From contig CAZVIN010000062.1 in NCBI GenBank assembly GCA_964627255.1, forward strand, positions 13,335 to 77,334: a DNA stretch of 64,000 nucleotides, read 5' to 3'. A program made the translations under genes and the position numbers. Under the pieces are notes generated by a model. The model had not been told where the DNA came from. It did no database searches and saw nothing but the letters and a program-made list of their open reading frames with translations. The DNA is from CALLJL01 sp964627255 (GTDB lineage Bacteria > Acidobacteriota > Aminicenantia > Aminicenantales > CALLJL01). This document shows positions 50,247 through 59,189 of the stretch, piece after piece. Position 1 is the stretch's first letter. Each line of letters opens with the position of its first letter.

Positions 50247-50983
50247 AGGATAAATTTTGGCCCTTCTGGCTTAGGGCGGCCAGACTGGTTGAACTCATCT
50301 TTTTCCCCTCTTTTTGTCGCCTTTGCCAGAGGCTTCTCGATAAGCCTAAGGAAAGGGTTGTTTGCCAGGAATGTTATGATTCCATTCGGCTGCCGTCAGC
50401 GGCCTATTGCTGGCGGTGTGGTCGGTTTTTTGCTGTTGTGGGTGAGCCTTATCTATGTCTTCAATGTCAAGTGCAGCTCCCTCCCTTTTCCCTTCATCGC
50501 TCCTGCGCCCGGTATGAAGGGGTAATGAAAGAACTAATCCTCCTCTATAAATACGCTAAACTCAAAGTGGTTGGGCAGCGCCTGGCTAATTTGGCTCTTG
50601 GTTTTGTAAGAGAAGAAGAATTCTGGGCAGGGCTGGAAGTAGTGGTTCCCGTTCCTCTTCATCCTAAGAAGCAAAGGGAACGCGGTTTTAACCAGTCATT
50701 AGAAATCGCTCGAGTCGTTGGCCGAGCTAGGGGATTAGAGGTAGAAGATAAAGCCCTAATAAAAATTAGGAATAATCCGCCTCAAGCTTCCTTAGAAGCC
50801 GAAGATCGTCGGGCGAATGTCAAGGGCGCTTATCAAGTTAGAAAAACAGAAAAAATAAAAGGCAAAGTGGTATTGCTCGTCGACGATGTTTTTACCACGG
50901 GGTCAACCATCGAGGAATGTAGCCGAGTTCTGAAGCAGGCCGGTGCCCAAGAGGTCAGGGCTCTTACCCTAGCCCAGGCTTAA
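50243..50983 (+). CDS. comF: ComF-family phosphoribosyltransferase-like protein
   Basis: A 246-residue protein with an N-terminal double zinc ribbon (CRLCQ, CQEC, CWRCG, CLQC) and a phosphoribosyltransferase fold with VVPVPLHPKKQRERGFNQS and the PRPP loop VVLLVDDVFTTGST. ComF has a role in DNA uptake in competent bacteria, but homologues occur in many non-competent ones. I start at GTG 50243 (GTGA overlap with the stop of the previous gene). The longer frame from 50177 lies inside that gene. Confidence 0.88.
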   Translation: MKDKFWPFWLRAARLVELIFFPSFCRLCQRLLDKPKERVVCQECYDSIRLPSAAYCWRCGRFFAVVGEPYLCLQCQVQLPPFSLHRSCARYEGVMKELILLYKYAKLKVVGQRLANLALGFVREEEFWAGLEVVVPVPLHPKKQRERGFNQSLEIARVVGRARGLEVEDKALIKIRNNPPQASLEAEDRRANVKGAYQVRKTEKIKGKVVLLVDDVFTTGSTIEECSRVLKQAGAQEVRALTLAQA

Positions 50984-50991
50984 ACCGTGCT

Positions 50992-51025
50992 TAAAAGAAA
51001 AAAGCCCGGCTCGGTGAGCCGGGCT
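50992..51025 (-). terminator. Rho-independent terminator of hsp20
   Basis: On the minus strand AGCCCGGCTC-ACC-GAGCCGGGCT forms a perfect 10 bp stem followed by TTTTTTCTTTT. It lies 16 bases past the hsp20 stop. On the plus strand the same stem follows comF and may also act there, with a weaker T-run. Confidence 0.85.
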
Positions 51026-51041
51026 GGAAGCTTTTTCAGGC

Positions 51042-51515
51042 TTATTTTTTGTTAGCCTTTTCTGGGGCAGAGGGCTTCAGCACCTTTATTTTGCGGGGCT
51101 TCAGCTCTTCCCGTTTAGGCATAACCACTCGCAGCACCCCATTCTCATACTCGGCCCGAATCTTATCCTGGTCAACATAATCGGGCAGAGTGAAGGAACG
51201 ATAGAAGCTGCCATAGGACCGCTCGATCCGATGATAATTTTCTTCCTTCGTCTCCTTTTCGAATTTTCTTTCGCCCTTCAGGATGAGGGTATTGTCTTCG
51301 ATCTTGATTTCCACGTCCTCCTCTTTAATGCCTGGGATTTCTGCGGTTAGGATGAGCTCGTTATCCTTTTCGTAGATGTCAACTGCCGGAACCCAAGTGG
51401 TGCCGATGAACTCCTTTTCCTCAGCCCGGAAGGGGAAAGTTTCTTCGAAAAGGCGATTCATTCTTTCCCTGAGAGTCATCAGGTCTTTAAAGGGGTCCCA
51501 TCTGATAATGGCCAT
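51042..51515 (-). CDS. Small heat-shock protein (Hsp20 / alpha-crystallin family)
   Basis: A 157-residue ATP-independent chaperone. The alpha-crystallin domain runs from about residue 45 to 140 (PAVDIYEKDNELILTAEIPGI, ENGVLRVVMPK), and the C-terminal Ile-x-Val motif is KIKVLKP. The N-terminus MAIIRWDPFKDLMTLRERMNR is typical. GGAGGTG precedes the ATG. It is a single-gene unit with its own promoter and terminator. Confidence 0.95.
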   Translation of the reverse strand: MAIIRWDPFKDLMTLRERMNRLFEETFPFRAEEKEFIGTTWVPAVDIYEKDNELILTAEIPGIKEEDVEIKIEDNTLILKGERKFEKETKEENYHRIERSYGSFYRSFTLPDYVDQDKIRAEYENGVLRVVMPKREELKPRKIKVLKPSAPEKANKK

Positions 51516-51552
51516 CTTTTCACCTCCTTGTCAATTATTTTTTCCATTTATA

Positions 51553-51581
51553 TATATAATTCTTTAGCGTCATTTTGTCAA
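51553..51581 (-). promoter_or_regulatory. Strong sigma70-type promoter of hsp20
   Basis: On the minus strand TTGACA (51576-51581) and TATATA (51553-51558) are exactly 17 bases apart. The start is near 51546, giving a leader of about 30 bases. No CIRCE-type inverted repeat is seen, so HrcA control is unlikely. Confidence 0.8.
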
Positions 51582-52066
51582 GTTTTTTTGATAAAAATAA
51601 TTAAATTTTTTGCAATTTTATTTTGATACCAGGGGTCATGGCACAAAACATCTGGTGAAAGAGGGCAGAGAAGGATTGGCCGCCTTGAACCGCTTTTCCC
51701 GGGAACCTTAGGTCATAGAGGATTTCTGAGCGTAAAATTGTCAAAGGTAAAGGGCAAAAGGACGCAAAGGATGCTTTGGCGTCTATGACCAGAGAGGCGT
51801 GATTGGCTGACGCGGCAAGGGAAAAGAGCCAAAGGCCTGAATAACCTGAATCGGGGCGAGCCCGTTCCTGGGCGTTATGGCCTCATATCAAGTGATGGAA
51901 GAGAATCAATTTAATTAAAAAAAAATTCAGGTCATCCAGAAGAGCCGAGGTGTTTGTCCTTTATGCGGGCCTTAAAATAGCTAAAAGCCTGTTTTGGCGG
52001 CGATTCCCCGCCTGTTTCTTTTATATTCCTGGGTTAAGCGCTGGCGCCGCGGAGAAAGCGGAGCAA
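51582..52066. other. Intergenic region between hsp20 promoter and rsmI end
   Basis: About 485 bp without a gene. The first 40 bases are very AT-rich, as in an UP-like element of the hsp20 promoter. TTGGCT-N18-AGCCAA near 51802 is the only inverted repeat noticed. No protein-like frame or RNA fold is convincing. Confidence 0.4.
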
Positions 52067-52765
52067 TTATTTTTTACCCTCGATTAAAAGCGTGATTTCT
52101 CCCCTTAATTGCTTTCCCTGAAGCTGTTTTAATAACTCTTCTATTTTCCCCCGCTTAAACTCTTCATGGATTTTGGTTAGTTCCCGGGCGATAACGATTC
52201 TTCTGTTTCCGAGTATCGAGAGGACTAACTCCAGAAATGCCCTTAGGTTCCGACTTGGGAGGTAGAAAACCAAAGTGGCAGCTTCTTGTTTTAAAGCAGA
52301 AAGCAGCCGGCTAAGCTTCCCCTTTTTAGCCGGGGGGAAGCCTAAGAACAGGACTCGATTTAGCGGCAGGCCGGCGGCACAAAGAGAGGCGGTAAGGGCG
52401 GAGGGGCCAGGGATAGGAATAACAGGAATACTGGCTTCAATAGCGGCTTGAATCAGCCGATATCCGGGGTCGGAAATCCCAGGGGTGCCAGAATCAGAGA
52501 CAAGAGCTACTCTTTTGCCCTGTCTCAGGAGCTGGATGATTTGAGGCAAGCGGGCTAATTCCTTTGGTTGGAAATAGCTTATTAGTCTTTTTTTCAGGCC
52601 ATAGCGGTTCAACAGTTTAAGAGTCACGCGCGTATCTTCGCAGGCAATAACATCTACTTCTTCTAAGACCCTCAGACTGCGAAGCGTTATATCTTCTAAG
52701 TTGCCGATAGGAGTGGCGACGATAAAAAGAGCTCCCTTCCCAGGCTTTGGCCCGCTCAGTGCCAT
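52067..52765 (-). CDS. rsmI: 16S rRNA (cytidine1402-2'-O)-methyltransferase
   Basis: A 232-residue tetrapyrrole-methylase-fold enzyme. The family motifs VATPIGNLEDIT, ACEDTRVT, ALVSDSGTPGISDPG and IPGPSALTASL are all present. The C-terminal domain found in longer RsmI is absent. It lies three bases after nadE and ends the minus-strand group nadE glutaminase-nadE-rsmI. Confidence 0.95.
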   Translation of the reverse strand: MALSGPKPGKGALFIVATPIGNLEDITLRSLRVLEEVDVIACEDTRVTLKLLNRYGLKKRLISYFQPKELARLPQIIQLLRQGKRVALVSDSGTPGISDPGYRLIQAAIEASIPVIPIPGPSALTASLCAAGLPLNRVLFLGFPPAKKGKLSRLLSALKQEAATLVFYLPSRNLRAFLELVLSILGNRRIVIARELTKIHEEFKRGKIEELLKQLQGKQLRGEITLLIEGKK

Positions 52766-52768
52766 ATT

Positions 52769-53581
52769 TCAGCGGTCCCAGTCATAGGGATAAAGGAAGT
52801 CATGGCCCACTGTCCGGGCCGAAACCTTAACGATGGGCGGCATTCGCCGCTTGAATTCGTTTCGTTTCATTAATTCCCAAACCCTGTTAACCTTGGCCTG
52901 GTCAAAGCCGTTAGCTATTAAGTCCTGTCGGCTTCTTCTCAAATCGACGAGCTCATAAAGAATTCGGTCCAGCTCCTCATAGCTGAGGCCGATTTCGGCC
53001 TCGTCAGTCTGACCGGGCCAAAGCCCCGCGGTGGGCTTTTTCTGAAGAATTTTTTTGGGCACACCCAACCAAGCTCCGAGCTCTCGGACCTGAGTCTTAT
53101 AGAGGTCACCTAAGGGATTAAGGGCGCAGGCCATGTCGCCGTGGATGGTTCCATAGCCGATGAGCAGCTCCGATTTATTACTCGTTCCTAAGATCAGAGC
53201 TTTTTCTCGCACCGAATAATCATAAAGAATCGACATCCTCTCCCGGGCCATTTTGTTGCCTTTTTGAATCAAGTTATCAGTCGGGTGAAGAGAAAAATAG
53301 GCATCAATCAGCGGTTTGATATCAATTAATCTCGACCGACAACCAACTAAGGAAGCGACACTCTGGGCATCCTCCGTGTCTTGAGCGAAGGTATTCCCGT
53401 AAGGCAGGATAAGGCTTATTACTCCTTGCGGTCCCAAAGCCCGGGTGGCTAAGAAAGCTACGACTGAGGAGTCTAAGCCCCCGGATAGTCCGAGAATAGC
53501 CTGGTCAAACCCAAGTTTTTTCAGCTCTTCGCGAATAAAGGCGGTTATGATTCGAGTGATGAACTCAGGGTTAATCTTCAT
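52769..53581 (-). CDS. nadE: NAD synthetase, synthetase subunit
   Basis: A 270-residue enzyme that amidates nicotinate adenine dinucleotide with ATP. It has the pyrophosphatase P-loop LSGGLDSSV, the region GTSNKSELLIGYGT and LNPLGDLYKTQVRELG. The glutaminase domain fused in long NadE enzymes is absent here, but a nitrilase-fold protein is encoded directly upstream with an 11-base overlap, so ammonia may come from that partner. Confidence 0.95.
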   Translation of the reverse strand: MKINPEFITRIITAFIREELKKLGFDQAILGLSGGLDSSVVAFLATRALGPQGVISLILPYGNTFAQDTEDAQSVASLVGCRSRLIDIKPLIDAYFSLHPTDNLIQKGNKMARERMSILYDYSVREKALILGTSNKSELLIGYGTIHGDMACALNPLGDLYKTQVRELGAWLGVPKKILQKKPTAGLWPGQTDEAEIGLSYEELDRILYELVDLRRSRQDLIANGFDQAKVNRVWELMKRNEFKRRMPPIVKVSARTVGHDFLYPYDWDR

Positions 53582-54419
53582 CTTTGGCTATGGTCCGTTC
53601 GAGGCTGTGAAGGATGACTTCAGGTTTATCGTCGCGGAGAAAAGACCACGTTTTCCTGGCTTGGCGCAGTTCTTCCAAGTCGAGGTCAATTAGCCAAAGG
53701 TTGGCCTCGATGTCAGGAGCTCGCCAGATTTGTTTTCCCCAGGGGTCATAAATAAAAGAGCCCCCGGCAAAGACCACCCCATCTTCAAAACCGACCCGAT
53801 TGCAGTAGATAACAAAGGCTGTTGAGAATCGGGAAATAGCCTCCCCCATCAACTCCCACATCTGGCTGGAAGCAAACCCTGGCTGAGCCGACATTCCTCG
53901 GCCAGGAGCAGCGCTAATGACGATGATCAAATCAGCTTTGCCGGCAAAAAGCAGGTAGCTGGCGCCATAATGGAGAAAATCGCGACAGATGAGGAGGCCG
54001 ACTCGACCAAAGCGCGTCGGGAAAGTCTGAAAAGACCGGCCAGTAGCAAAGAACTTTCCTTCTTCAAAAAGTCCGAAAGTCGGAAGAAAGACTTTGCGAT
54101 GGCGATGAAGAATTTTTCCTTGGGAAAGATAAAGGGCACTATTGAAGTAAAGCCCTCGGCCATTTTCTTCAACCAACCCCAGGACCAGGTCTATTTTTCG
54201 GCTTAAATCTTTAAGCGGGTTGAAGCGAAGGTCTTTCCAAGGGTTAATAGCCACCTCTGCCGTTAAGTCCTTTAGAGTATAGCCAGTCAGGCTGAGTTCG
54301 GGAAAAACAAGGAGTTCGGCTCCGGCCTTTAACGCTTCTTCGGCATAATTTTGATGAAGAAGTAAATTTTTCTCCAGTAACCCAAGATGAGGTGAAAGCT
54401 GGACAATGGCCACTTTCAT
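53571..54419 (-). CDS. Nitrilase-superfamily amidohydrolase, probable glutaminase partner of NadE
   Basis: About 282 residues with the Glu-Lys-Cys triad of carbon-nitrogen hydrolases: FPELSLTGY (Glu), HRKVFLPTFG (Lys) and LLICRDFLH (Cys). It resembles the N-terminal glutaminase domain of long NAD synthetases and overlaps nadE by 11 bases. I use the ATG at 54419, with no ribosome-binding site. A TG-T-GATAAT box (54429-54437 on the minus strand) lies nine bases before, so the message may be nearly leaderless. A free amidase role cannot be ruled out. Confidence 0.85.
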   Translation of the reverse strand: MKVAIVQLSPHLGLLEKNLLLHQNYAEEALKAGAELLVFPELSLTGYTLKDLTAEVAINPWKDLRFNPLKDLSRKIDLVLGLVEENGRGLYFNSALYLSQGKILHRHRKVFLPTFGLFEEGKFFATGRSFQTFPTRFGRVGLLICRDFLHYGASYLLFAGKADLIIVISAAPGRGMSAQPGFASSQMWELMGEAISRFSTAFVIYCNRVGFEDGVVFAGGSFIYDPWGKQIWRAPDIEANLWLIDLDLEELRQARKTWSFLRDDKPEVILHSLERTIAKDED

Positions 54420-54568
54420 GTCTATCAAATTATCACAATTAACGGAGAAAAAAAAGAGCCGCGAAAGTTGGCAGACCTTGGAGAAGTCAGACTGGGCAAG
54501 CTAAAATTCAGTCTCTTCTTCTTGCAAAAATAGCCGATTTATTTTATAAAATAGGACAAGGTGGTGGG

Positions 54569-55981
54569 ATGGAACATCTCGGCCTTCATCTGCGGCGGAT
54601 TTACTTTAACCGTCGGTCCGGTGAATTAGCGGCTATTTTTGGCCGCATCGAAAAGCATCTTTATTTCGACCAGGGCGACCTCATCTTCGCTAAGACTAAT
54701 CAACCTGGCGAAAGGTTGGGTGAGATTCTATTTAAGTTGGGTAAGATTTCTGAAGAGACCTTCTTAAAGATTGAAAATTATCTCGACCCACAACAAAACT
54801 TAGGCAAGATTTTGCTGCGGCGAGGCCTGATTTCCGAAAGAAATTTGCAAGAAGGCCTTGTTTATCAAATGAAGGAAATAACCCTGAATCTCTTCCACGT
54901 GTTTGAAGCTTCCTTTACCTTTATCGAAAAAAAAGGCGTGACGAGCCCGGTGGGTGAGGCGATTAGGATTGCTTCGCCCCAGTTAATTGAAGATGGCATC
55001 CGCCTGATGAAGTTGCATCCCTCCTTGACTTCCTTTTTCGAAGACAAAATTCCCTTTCTTAAAAGCAAAACCTTCCTTCATGTTTTAACCGATGAGGAGC
55101 GAGAGTTGCTGACAAAAATCAATGGCCAAGCCAGCGCCAGGGCACTTTTTAAAATGAGTGGCCAGCCGCCCGAATTTTTCTGGCGAAGTCTTTATCTTTT
55201 CTATTGTTTGGGACTGATTGAGTTCAAAGGAGAGACAGAAACCTGGGAGGCAGAAGGAAAAGCTGAGGAGGCTGAGCTTCAGGCCTCTTTAAACGATGTC
55301 CTGTCTTTCGCAACCCGGCTGGCCAGCCTGAATTATTATGAAATCTTGGGAGTGAGCCGTAGTGCCTCCGAAGAAGAGGTGAAGAAAGCCTATTTTCATT
55401 TGGCCCGGCGTTTTCATCCGGACCGGTTCGGTCGGGAAGTGCCTTTTGGTTTTCGTGATAAGGTCAATCAAGTTTTTGACCAAATAACCAAGGCTTATAA
55501 AACGCTAATCAACAGCGACCTCCGTCGTTCTTATGATATTTCCCTTTTCAGCGCGCCCCGGGAAGAGGAAAAAAGCTTGACTGTCAGGGCGGAAACTAAG
55601 TTTCGTCAAGGCCGAACGCTTTTTAACCAGGGTCGCTATGAAGAGGCAGTCATCTTTTTAGAAGAATGCACGCGCTTAAATCGCCACAAAGCCGATTATT
55701 GGCTTCTTTTAGCCATGGCTGAGTCGAAAATTCCAGCTCTTCATAAAAAAGCGGAAGCTGATTTTCTTCGCGTTCAAGAGCTTGAGCCCTGGAATGCCGA
55801 AAGCTTCGTTGGGCTGGGGCTTCTTTATAAACAAGAAGGGTTATTGGTTAAAGCTACTAAACAGTTGCGGAAAGCTTTGGAGATCGACCCCGAACATAAA
55901 GTTGCCCGTCAGGAGCTCGAGCTTCTTGAGGGGAAAAAAGTTCCGGCCAAAAGTCTTTTCTCTTTTTTTAAAAAGAAGTAG
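54569..55981 (+). CDS. PATAN/DUF4388-J domain-TPR protein
   Basis: A 470-residue cytosolic protein. Residues 1-120 resemble the PATAN (DUF4388) domain of two-component and motility proteins (LGLHLRRIYFNRRSGELAA). Residues 255-325 are a J domain with the HPD triad in RRFHPDRF, the part that activates DnaK ATPase. Residues 340-460 are TPR repeats (RTLFNQGRYEEAVIFLEE and others). It probably acts as a specialised co-chaperone that brings a client to DnaK. Client unknown. AAGGTGG precedes the ATG. Confidence 0.82.
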   Translation: MEHLGLHLRRIYFNRRSGELAAIFGRIEKHLYFDQGDLIFAKTNQPGERLGEILFKLGKISEETFLKIENYLDPQQNLGKILLRRGLISERNLQEGLVYQMKEITLNLFHVFEASFTFIEKKGVTSPVGEAIRIASPQLIEDGIRLMKLHPSLTSFFEDKIPFLKSKTFLHVLTDEERELLTKINGQASARALFKMSGQPPEFFWRSLYLFYCLGLIEFKGETETWEAEGKAEEAELQASLNDVLSFATRLASLNYYEILGVSRSASEEEVKKAYFHLARRFHPDRFGREVPFGFRDKVNQVFDQITKAYKTLINSDLRRSYDISLFSAPREEEKSLTVRAETKFRQGRTLFNQGRYEEAVIFLEECTRLNRHKADYWLLLAMAESKIPALHKKAEADFLRVQELEPWNAESFVGLGLLYKQEGLLVKATKQLRKALEIDPEHKVARQELELLEGKKVPAKSLFSFFKKK

Positions 55982-55995
55982 CTTTTAACCCCAGA

Positions 55996-57192
55996 TTATT
56001 TAATACCGAGTTTTTTCTTCGTTTCTTCGAGGAGTTTGTTGAATTGAGCGATCGCCATGTTTTGTTCGGCCTGAAGTTTTTCGATAGATTTTTTCGCTTC
56101 TTCAATTTGGCTTAAGAGATTTTTCATTTCTTTTTTCTCGGCTTCGCTCAAATTTTCCTCTTCTTTATTGCCAAATTTAGAATTATAAGTGTTGGTTAGT
56201 TCTTCAATCTTTTTGCCGAGCTCCTGAAGCTGCTGGACAGTTTCGTTATATTTAAGGCTCTTGTTGGCGGTGAAGAACAGGCTTTCCGCCATGCTCATGG
56301 CCTGTTGAGCCTGACTGGGATAAGTAAAACTGGCCTCAATCAGGTAAGTAATAGCTTCCATAACTGCGGCGGGGTTAGTTTGAGCTTCCTTAGCCAGGAT
56401 GAGTCCAATGTTATAAGCGACTTCGCCAGACCGCTGTTTGGCATAGGCTTCTTTAAAGTATTTCAAAGCTTCTTCATTTCTTCCGTTACGATAAAGGCAT
56501 TTGGCCAAGAAAACCGAGCTTTCAAAGTCTTTGGTCAAGTTATAAATAGCCCGGCCGGTCTTTTCTGCCTCGGTGAATTTCTTGTTGTCATACTGATTTT
56601 TGGCTAATTTTTTTAGGGTTTGGAGGATTTGAGGGTTTTTGAGGAGGCTGTAAGAAGCAACATACGAGTCGATGGCGGCGGCCGACTCCTTGTTTTTCTC
56701 CTGGGCCTGACCAAGAGTAAAATAGGCGGCGCCAATGATTTTATTCCACTCGGCCCCAGTTGACTCGGCAGACCCCTTATCTTTATTCGCTTTGCCGATT
56801 TCCACCGCCTGGTTGGCATAAGACTTAGCCCGGTCCAAATTTTGTCCTAATTTGCTATAAAGGCCGGAGAGGACAAGCAGAACTTGGGTTTTAGTCAGGT
56901 CATCGAGTCCGCCGACGGCCAACGCTTTCTCGCCGTAGTCAATGGTTTCCTTTTCCGTTTTCCCCGGATAGGCCAGAAGACAAAGGTTAGCATAAGCAAA
57001 ATTTTCGTAATTAGTTCCTTTACCTGCGTACTTCGCCAGGTAATCCTTCAGCAGTTGAGCCCGTTGCGCCGGTGTTTGGGCCGTCATCGCCTTAATATAG
57101 GCTTCGTCAGCCTCGCTGGTCTGGGATATCACCAGCTGAGGGAGAAAGAGGAGAGGAATAAGAAGGGTTGTCAGAACCAAAGTTTTCCTCAT
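55996..57192 (-). CDS. Exported TPR-repeat protein
   Basis: A 398-residue protein with a signal peptide (RKTLVLTTLLIPLLFLPQLVISQ), cleaved probably after position 24. The rest consists of TPR-like helical repeats from about residue 60 to 300 (for example CLYRNGRNEEALKYFKEAYA), and a coiled coil at 310-398 rich in Glu and Lys. It likely acts outside the cytoplasm as a protein-protein scaffold. Function unknown. It is convergent with the J-domain gene, 14 bases apart. Confidence 0.82.
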   Translation of the reverse strand: MRKTLVLTTLLIPLLFLPQLVISQTSEADEAYIKAMTAQTPAQRAQLLKDYLAKYAGKGTNYENFAYANLCLLAYPGKTEKETIDYGEKALAVGGLDDLTKTQVLLVLSGLYSKLGQNLDRAKSYANQAVEIGKANKDKGSAESTGAEWNKIIGAAYFTLGQAQEKNKESAAAIDSYVASYSLLKNPQILQTLKKLAKNQYDNKKFTEAEKTGRAIYNLTKDFESSVFLAKCLYRNGRNEEALKYFKEAYAKQRSGEVAYNIGLILAKEAQTNPAAVMEAITYLIEASFTYPSQAQQAMSMAESLFFTANKSLKYNETVQQLQELGKKIEELTNTYNSKFGNKEEENLSEAEKKEMKNLLSQIEEAKKSIEKLQAEQNMAIAQFNKLLEETKKKLGIK

Positions 57193-57365
57193 TTTACTTA
57201 CCTCGCAAAAAGGTTTTTTGAATGATAGCCAGGTTAACTCTCGTTGTCAACGCCCTATTTTTTTCATGAATCGGCTTATCATGCTTAAGCTAATTATAAA
57301 GTATACCAAAACCCGCCAAAAAAAAGAAGCCACTTAAGGAAGCAACTTGTTTGCTTTTAGCTTAT

Positions 57366-57371
57366 TATAAT
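57366..57371 (+). promoter_or_regulatory. -10 box just upstream of murB
   Basis: TATAAT lies five bases before the ATG at 57377, and there is no ribosome-binding site. Transcription should start at or next to the start codon, so the message may be leaderless. The -35 region (around CTTGTT, 57346) is weak. Starting at the second Met (57389) would leave an 11-base leader. Confidence 0.5.
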
Positions 57372-57376
57372 CTAAA

Positions 57377-58348
57377 ATGACATCAAGAATGCCAAATTCT
57401 AACCTGGCTATTGCCGAGCTTTTCCGGAAGGCTGTTGGCCTCCCTGTAGAAAAGAATGTAGCCTTAAAAGAACACTCGACCTTCAGAATTGGCGGCAAGG
57501 CGGATTTTTTCTTTCAGGCTCGGAGTTTGGAGGCTCTTCGACGGGCAGTCAGTTTTGCTCGGGAACAAGGTTTACGTTTCTATGTCATTGGCGCTGGGAG
57601 CAATATTCTTTTTGCTGACGAAGGTTATCGAGGGCTGCTCATTAAAAACTTGGCTAAGGGCATCAGGCTTTCTTTGGACCCGCCAGTGGTGGAGGTAAAT
57701 TCCGGCACCCAGCTCCAAGAGGTAATTCAAGCGGCTCAGCAAGTAGGTTTGGCCGGCCTCGAATTCTTAGCTGGTATTCCAGGGACAGTGGGCGGCGCCA
57801 TCTGGGGCAATTCGGGTGCCTTTGGTCAGAGTATTGGCGATGCTCTTGTTTCCGCTCAAATCTGGGGAGAAGGCGGCGTACAAAGCGTTCAACGGGAGTT
57901 TTTCTCCTTTGCCTACCGGAGCTCCCGTCTGAAAGAGAAAAAGCATCTTGTTCTTTCGGCTCGTCTAGCTCTGGAAAGGGATAAACCTGAGCTTATTCAG
58001 AAAAGAATAAATGACCTCCTGGCCCTGAGACGGGTTAAGCATCCCCCAGAAGGAACGGCCTGTGCCGGCAGTTTTTTTAAGAATGTCCTCTTGCCCGATG
58101 GTCAGAAAATCGCCGCGGGTCTTCTTCTTGACCAAGCGGGCGTAAAAGGTCTTAGAAGGGGCGATGCCGTTGTTTATTCGGGTCACGCTAATTTTGTCCT
58201 CAACGTTGGCCAAGCCAAAGCTAGAGACGTCCTGGAACTGGCTCAGGAAATGAAGCAAAGAGTAAAGGAAAAATTCGGCCTGGAGTTGCAAGAAGAGGTT
58301 ATTTATCTTGAAGCTGACGCTTCCATGCTTTTGCCTGAGCTGGCCTAA
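57377..58348 (+). CDS. murB: UDP-N-acetylenolpyruvoylglucosamine reductase
   Basis: A 323-residue flavoenzyme that makes UDP-MurNAc for peptidoglycan. FAD-binding motifs GAGSNILFADEGYRG and GAIWGNSGAFGQSIGD are present, also AYRSSRL and the catalytic Ser in GTACAGSFFKN. The C-terminal Glu is in LQEEVIYL. Its last 50 bases overlap the convergent Rossmann-protein gene. murA is encoded at 60679-61959 on the other strand. Confidence 0.95.
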   Translation: MTSRMPNSNLAIAELFRKAVGLPVEKNVALKEHSTFRIGGKADFFFQARSLEALRRAVSFAREQGLRFYVIGAGSNILFADEGYRGLLIKNLAKGIRLSLDPPVVEVNSGTQLQEVIQAAQQVGLAGLEFLAGIPGTVGGAIWGNSGAFGQSIGDALVSAQIWGEGGVQSVQREFFSFAYRSSRLKEKKHLVLSARLALERDKPELIQKRINDLLALRRVKHPPEGTACAGSFFKNVLLPDGQKIAAGLLLDQAGVKGLRRGDAVVYSGHANFVLNVGQAKARDVLELAQEMKQRVKEKFGLELQEEVIYLEADASMLLPELA

Positions 58349-59189
58349 GTCCTTTTTTCTGAGCCAAATTAACTGCCTCCAACCCCAGTTGCCGATAGAT
58401 TTTTTCGGCTAAGGGATAGGAGCGGAGAGCTTGGAGGTGGCGGCGGACAGCGGGCCAGTCAGCCCGAGAGATTGGTCCTGTCAAAGCTTCCGCGGGGCTG
58501 GCTGAGTTTAAGTTTTCACCCGTTCCTGCGACCAGGGGCCGAAGAGCTTGAATCGCCTTGGCTTCATCCAGACCAGCTTCTTTTAAAAGGTTGACAGCTA
58601 AGGAAAAAAGGGCGACGAAATGGTTGGAAGCAAGGCTGCAGGCAGCGTGGTAAAGAGGTTTTTTCTTCTGGCTAATTAAGAGAGGCTGCGCCCCAAGTTT
58701 TTTTATTATTATCTTGGCCAGCTCCACTGCTGGCTTATCTCCTTCGAGGCTAATAAAAATGTTTCGCCAGCGGGCCGGCGGCATGTTTTTGGCTGCAAAG
58801 GATTGAACAGGATGAAAAGAGGCTATTTTGGCTCCCCTTTGTCGCAAAGGCCGAAGACTGTTCGAGCTAAGCAGGCCGCTGGTATGGTAAATTATTTTGT
58901 TTTTCCAATTAAGCTTGGCCTGAGCCAAATCCTTAACCAGCGGGGGCAGTTTCCGCTCCGGAACGCAAAGAAAAATAATTCTGGCTCTGGAAACAGCTTT
59001 CACTGGAGCGAAAACTATTGAGTCCAACCCAAGGAGGCGAGCGCTTTCCTCCGCCGATTCTGAGTGCTCTGAGGAGAGAGCGCGCAGAGAAAATCCGGCT
59101 TCTTTTAAGGCCAGACCCAAGGAAGTGCCCAACCGGCCAGCACCTACAATGGCCACAGTTTTTACTTTTTGGTTAAGGTTTCTAACCAT
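58299..59189 (-). CDS. Rossmann-fold protein with DUF2520 domain
   Basis: A 296-residue protein. Residues 10-160 bind a dinucleotide (AIVGAGRLGTSLGLAL, FLCVPE, SFHPVQSF). Residues 165-285 form the helical DUF2520 domain (YHAACSLASNHFVALF). It is related to F420-dependent and ketopantoate-type reductases, but the substrate is unknown. Bacterial copies often lie next to panB/panC; here it is next to a NYN-domain gene, with which it overlaps by 28 bases. Confidence 0.85.
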   Translation of the reverse strand: MVRNLNQKVKTVAIVGAGRLGTSLGLALKEAGFSLRALSSEHSESAEESARLLGLDSIVFAPVKAVSRARIIFLCVPERKLPPLVKDLAQAKLNWKNKIIYHTSGLLSSNSLRPLRQRGAKIASFHPVQSFAAKNMPPARWRNIFISLEGDKPAVELAKIIIKKLGAQPLLISQKKKPLYHAACSLASNHFVALFSLAVNLLKEAGLDEAKAIQALRPLVAGTGENLNSASPAEALTGPISRADWPAVRRHLQALRSYPLAEKIYRQLGLEAVNLAQKKGLRPAQAKAWKRQLQDK

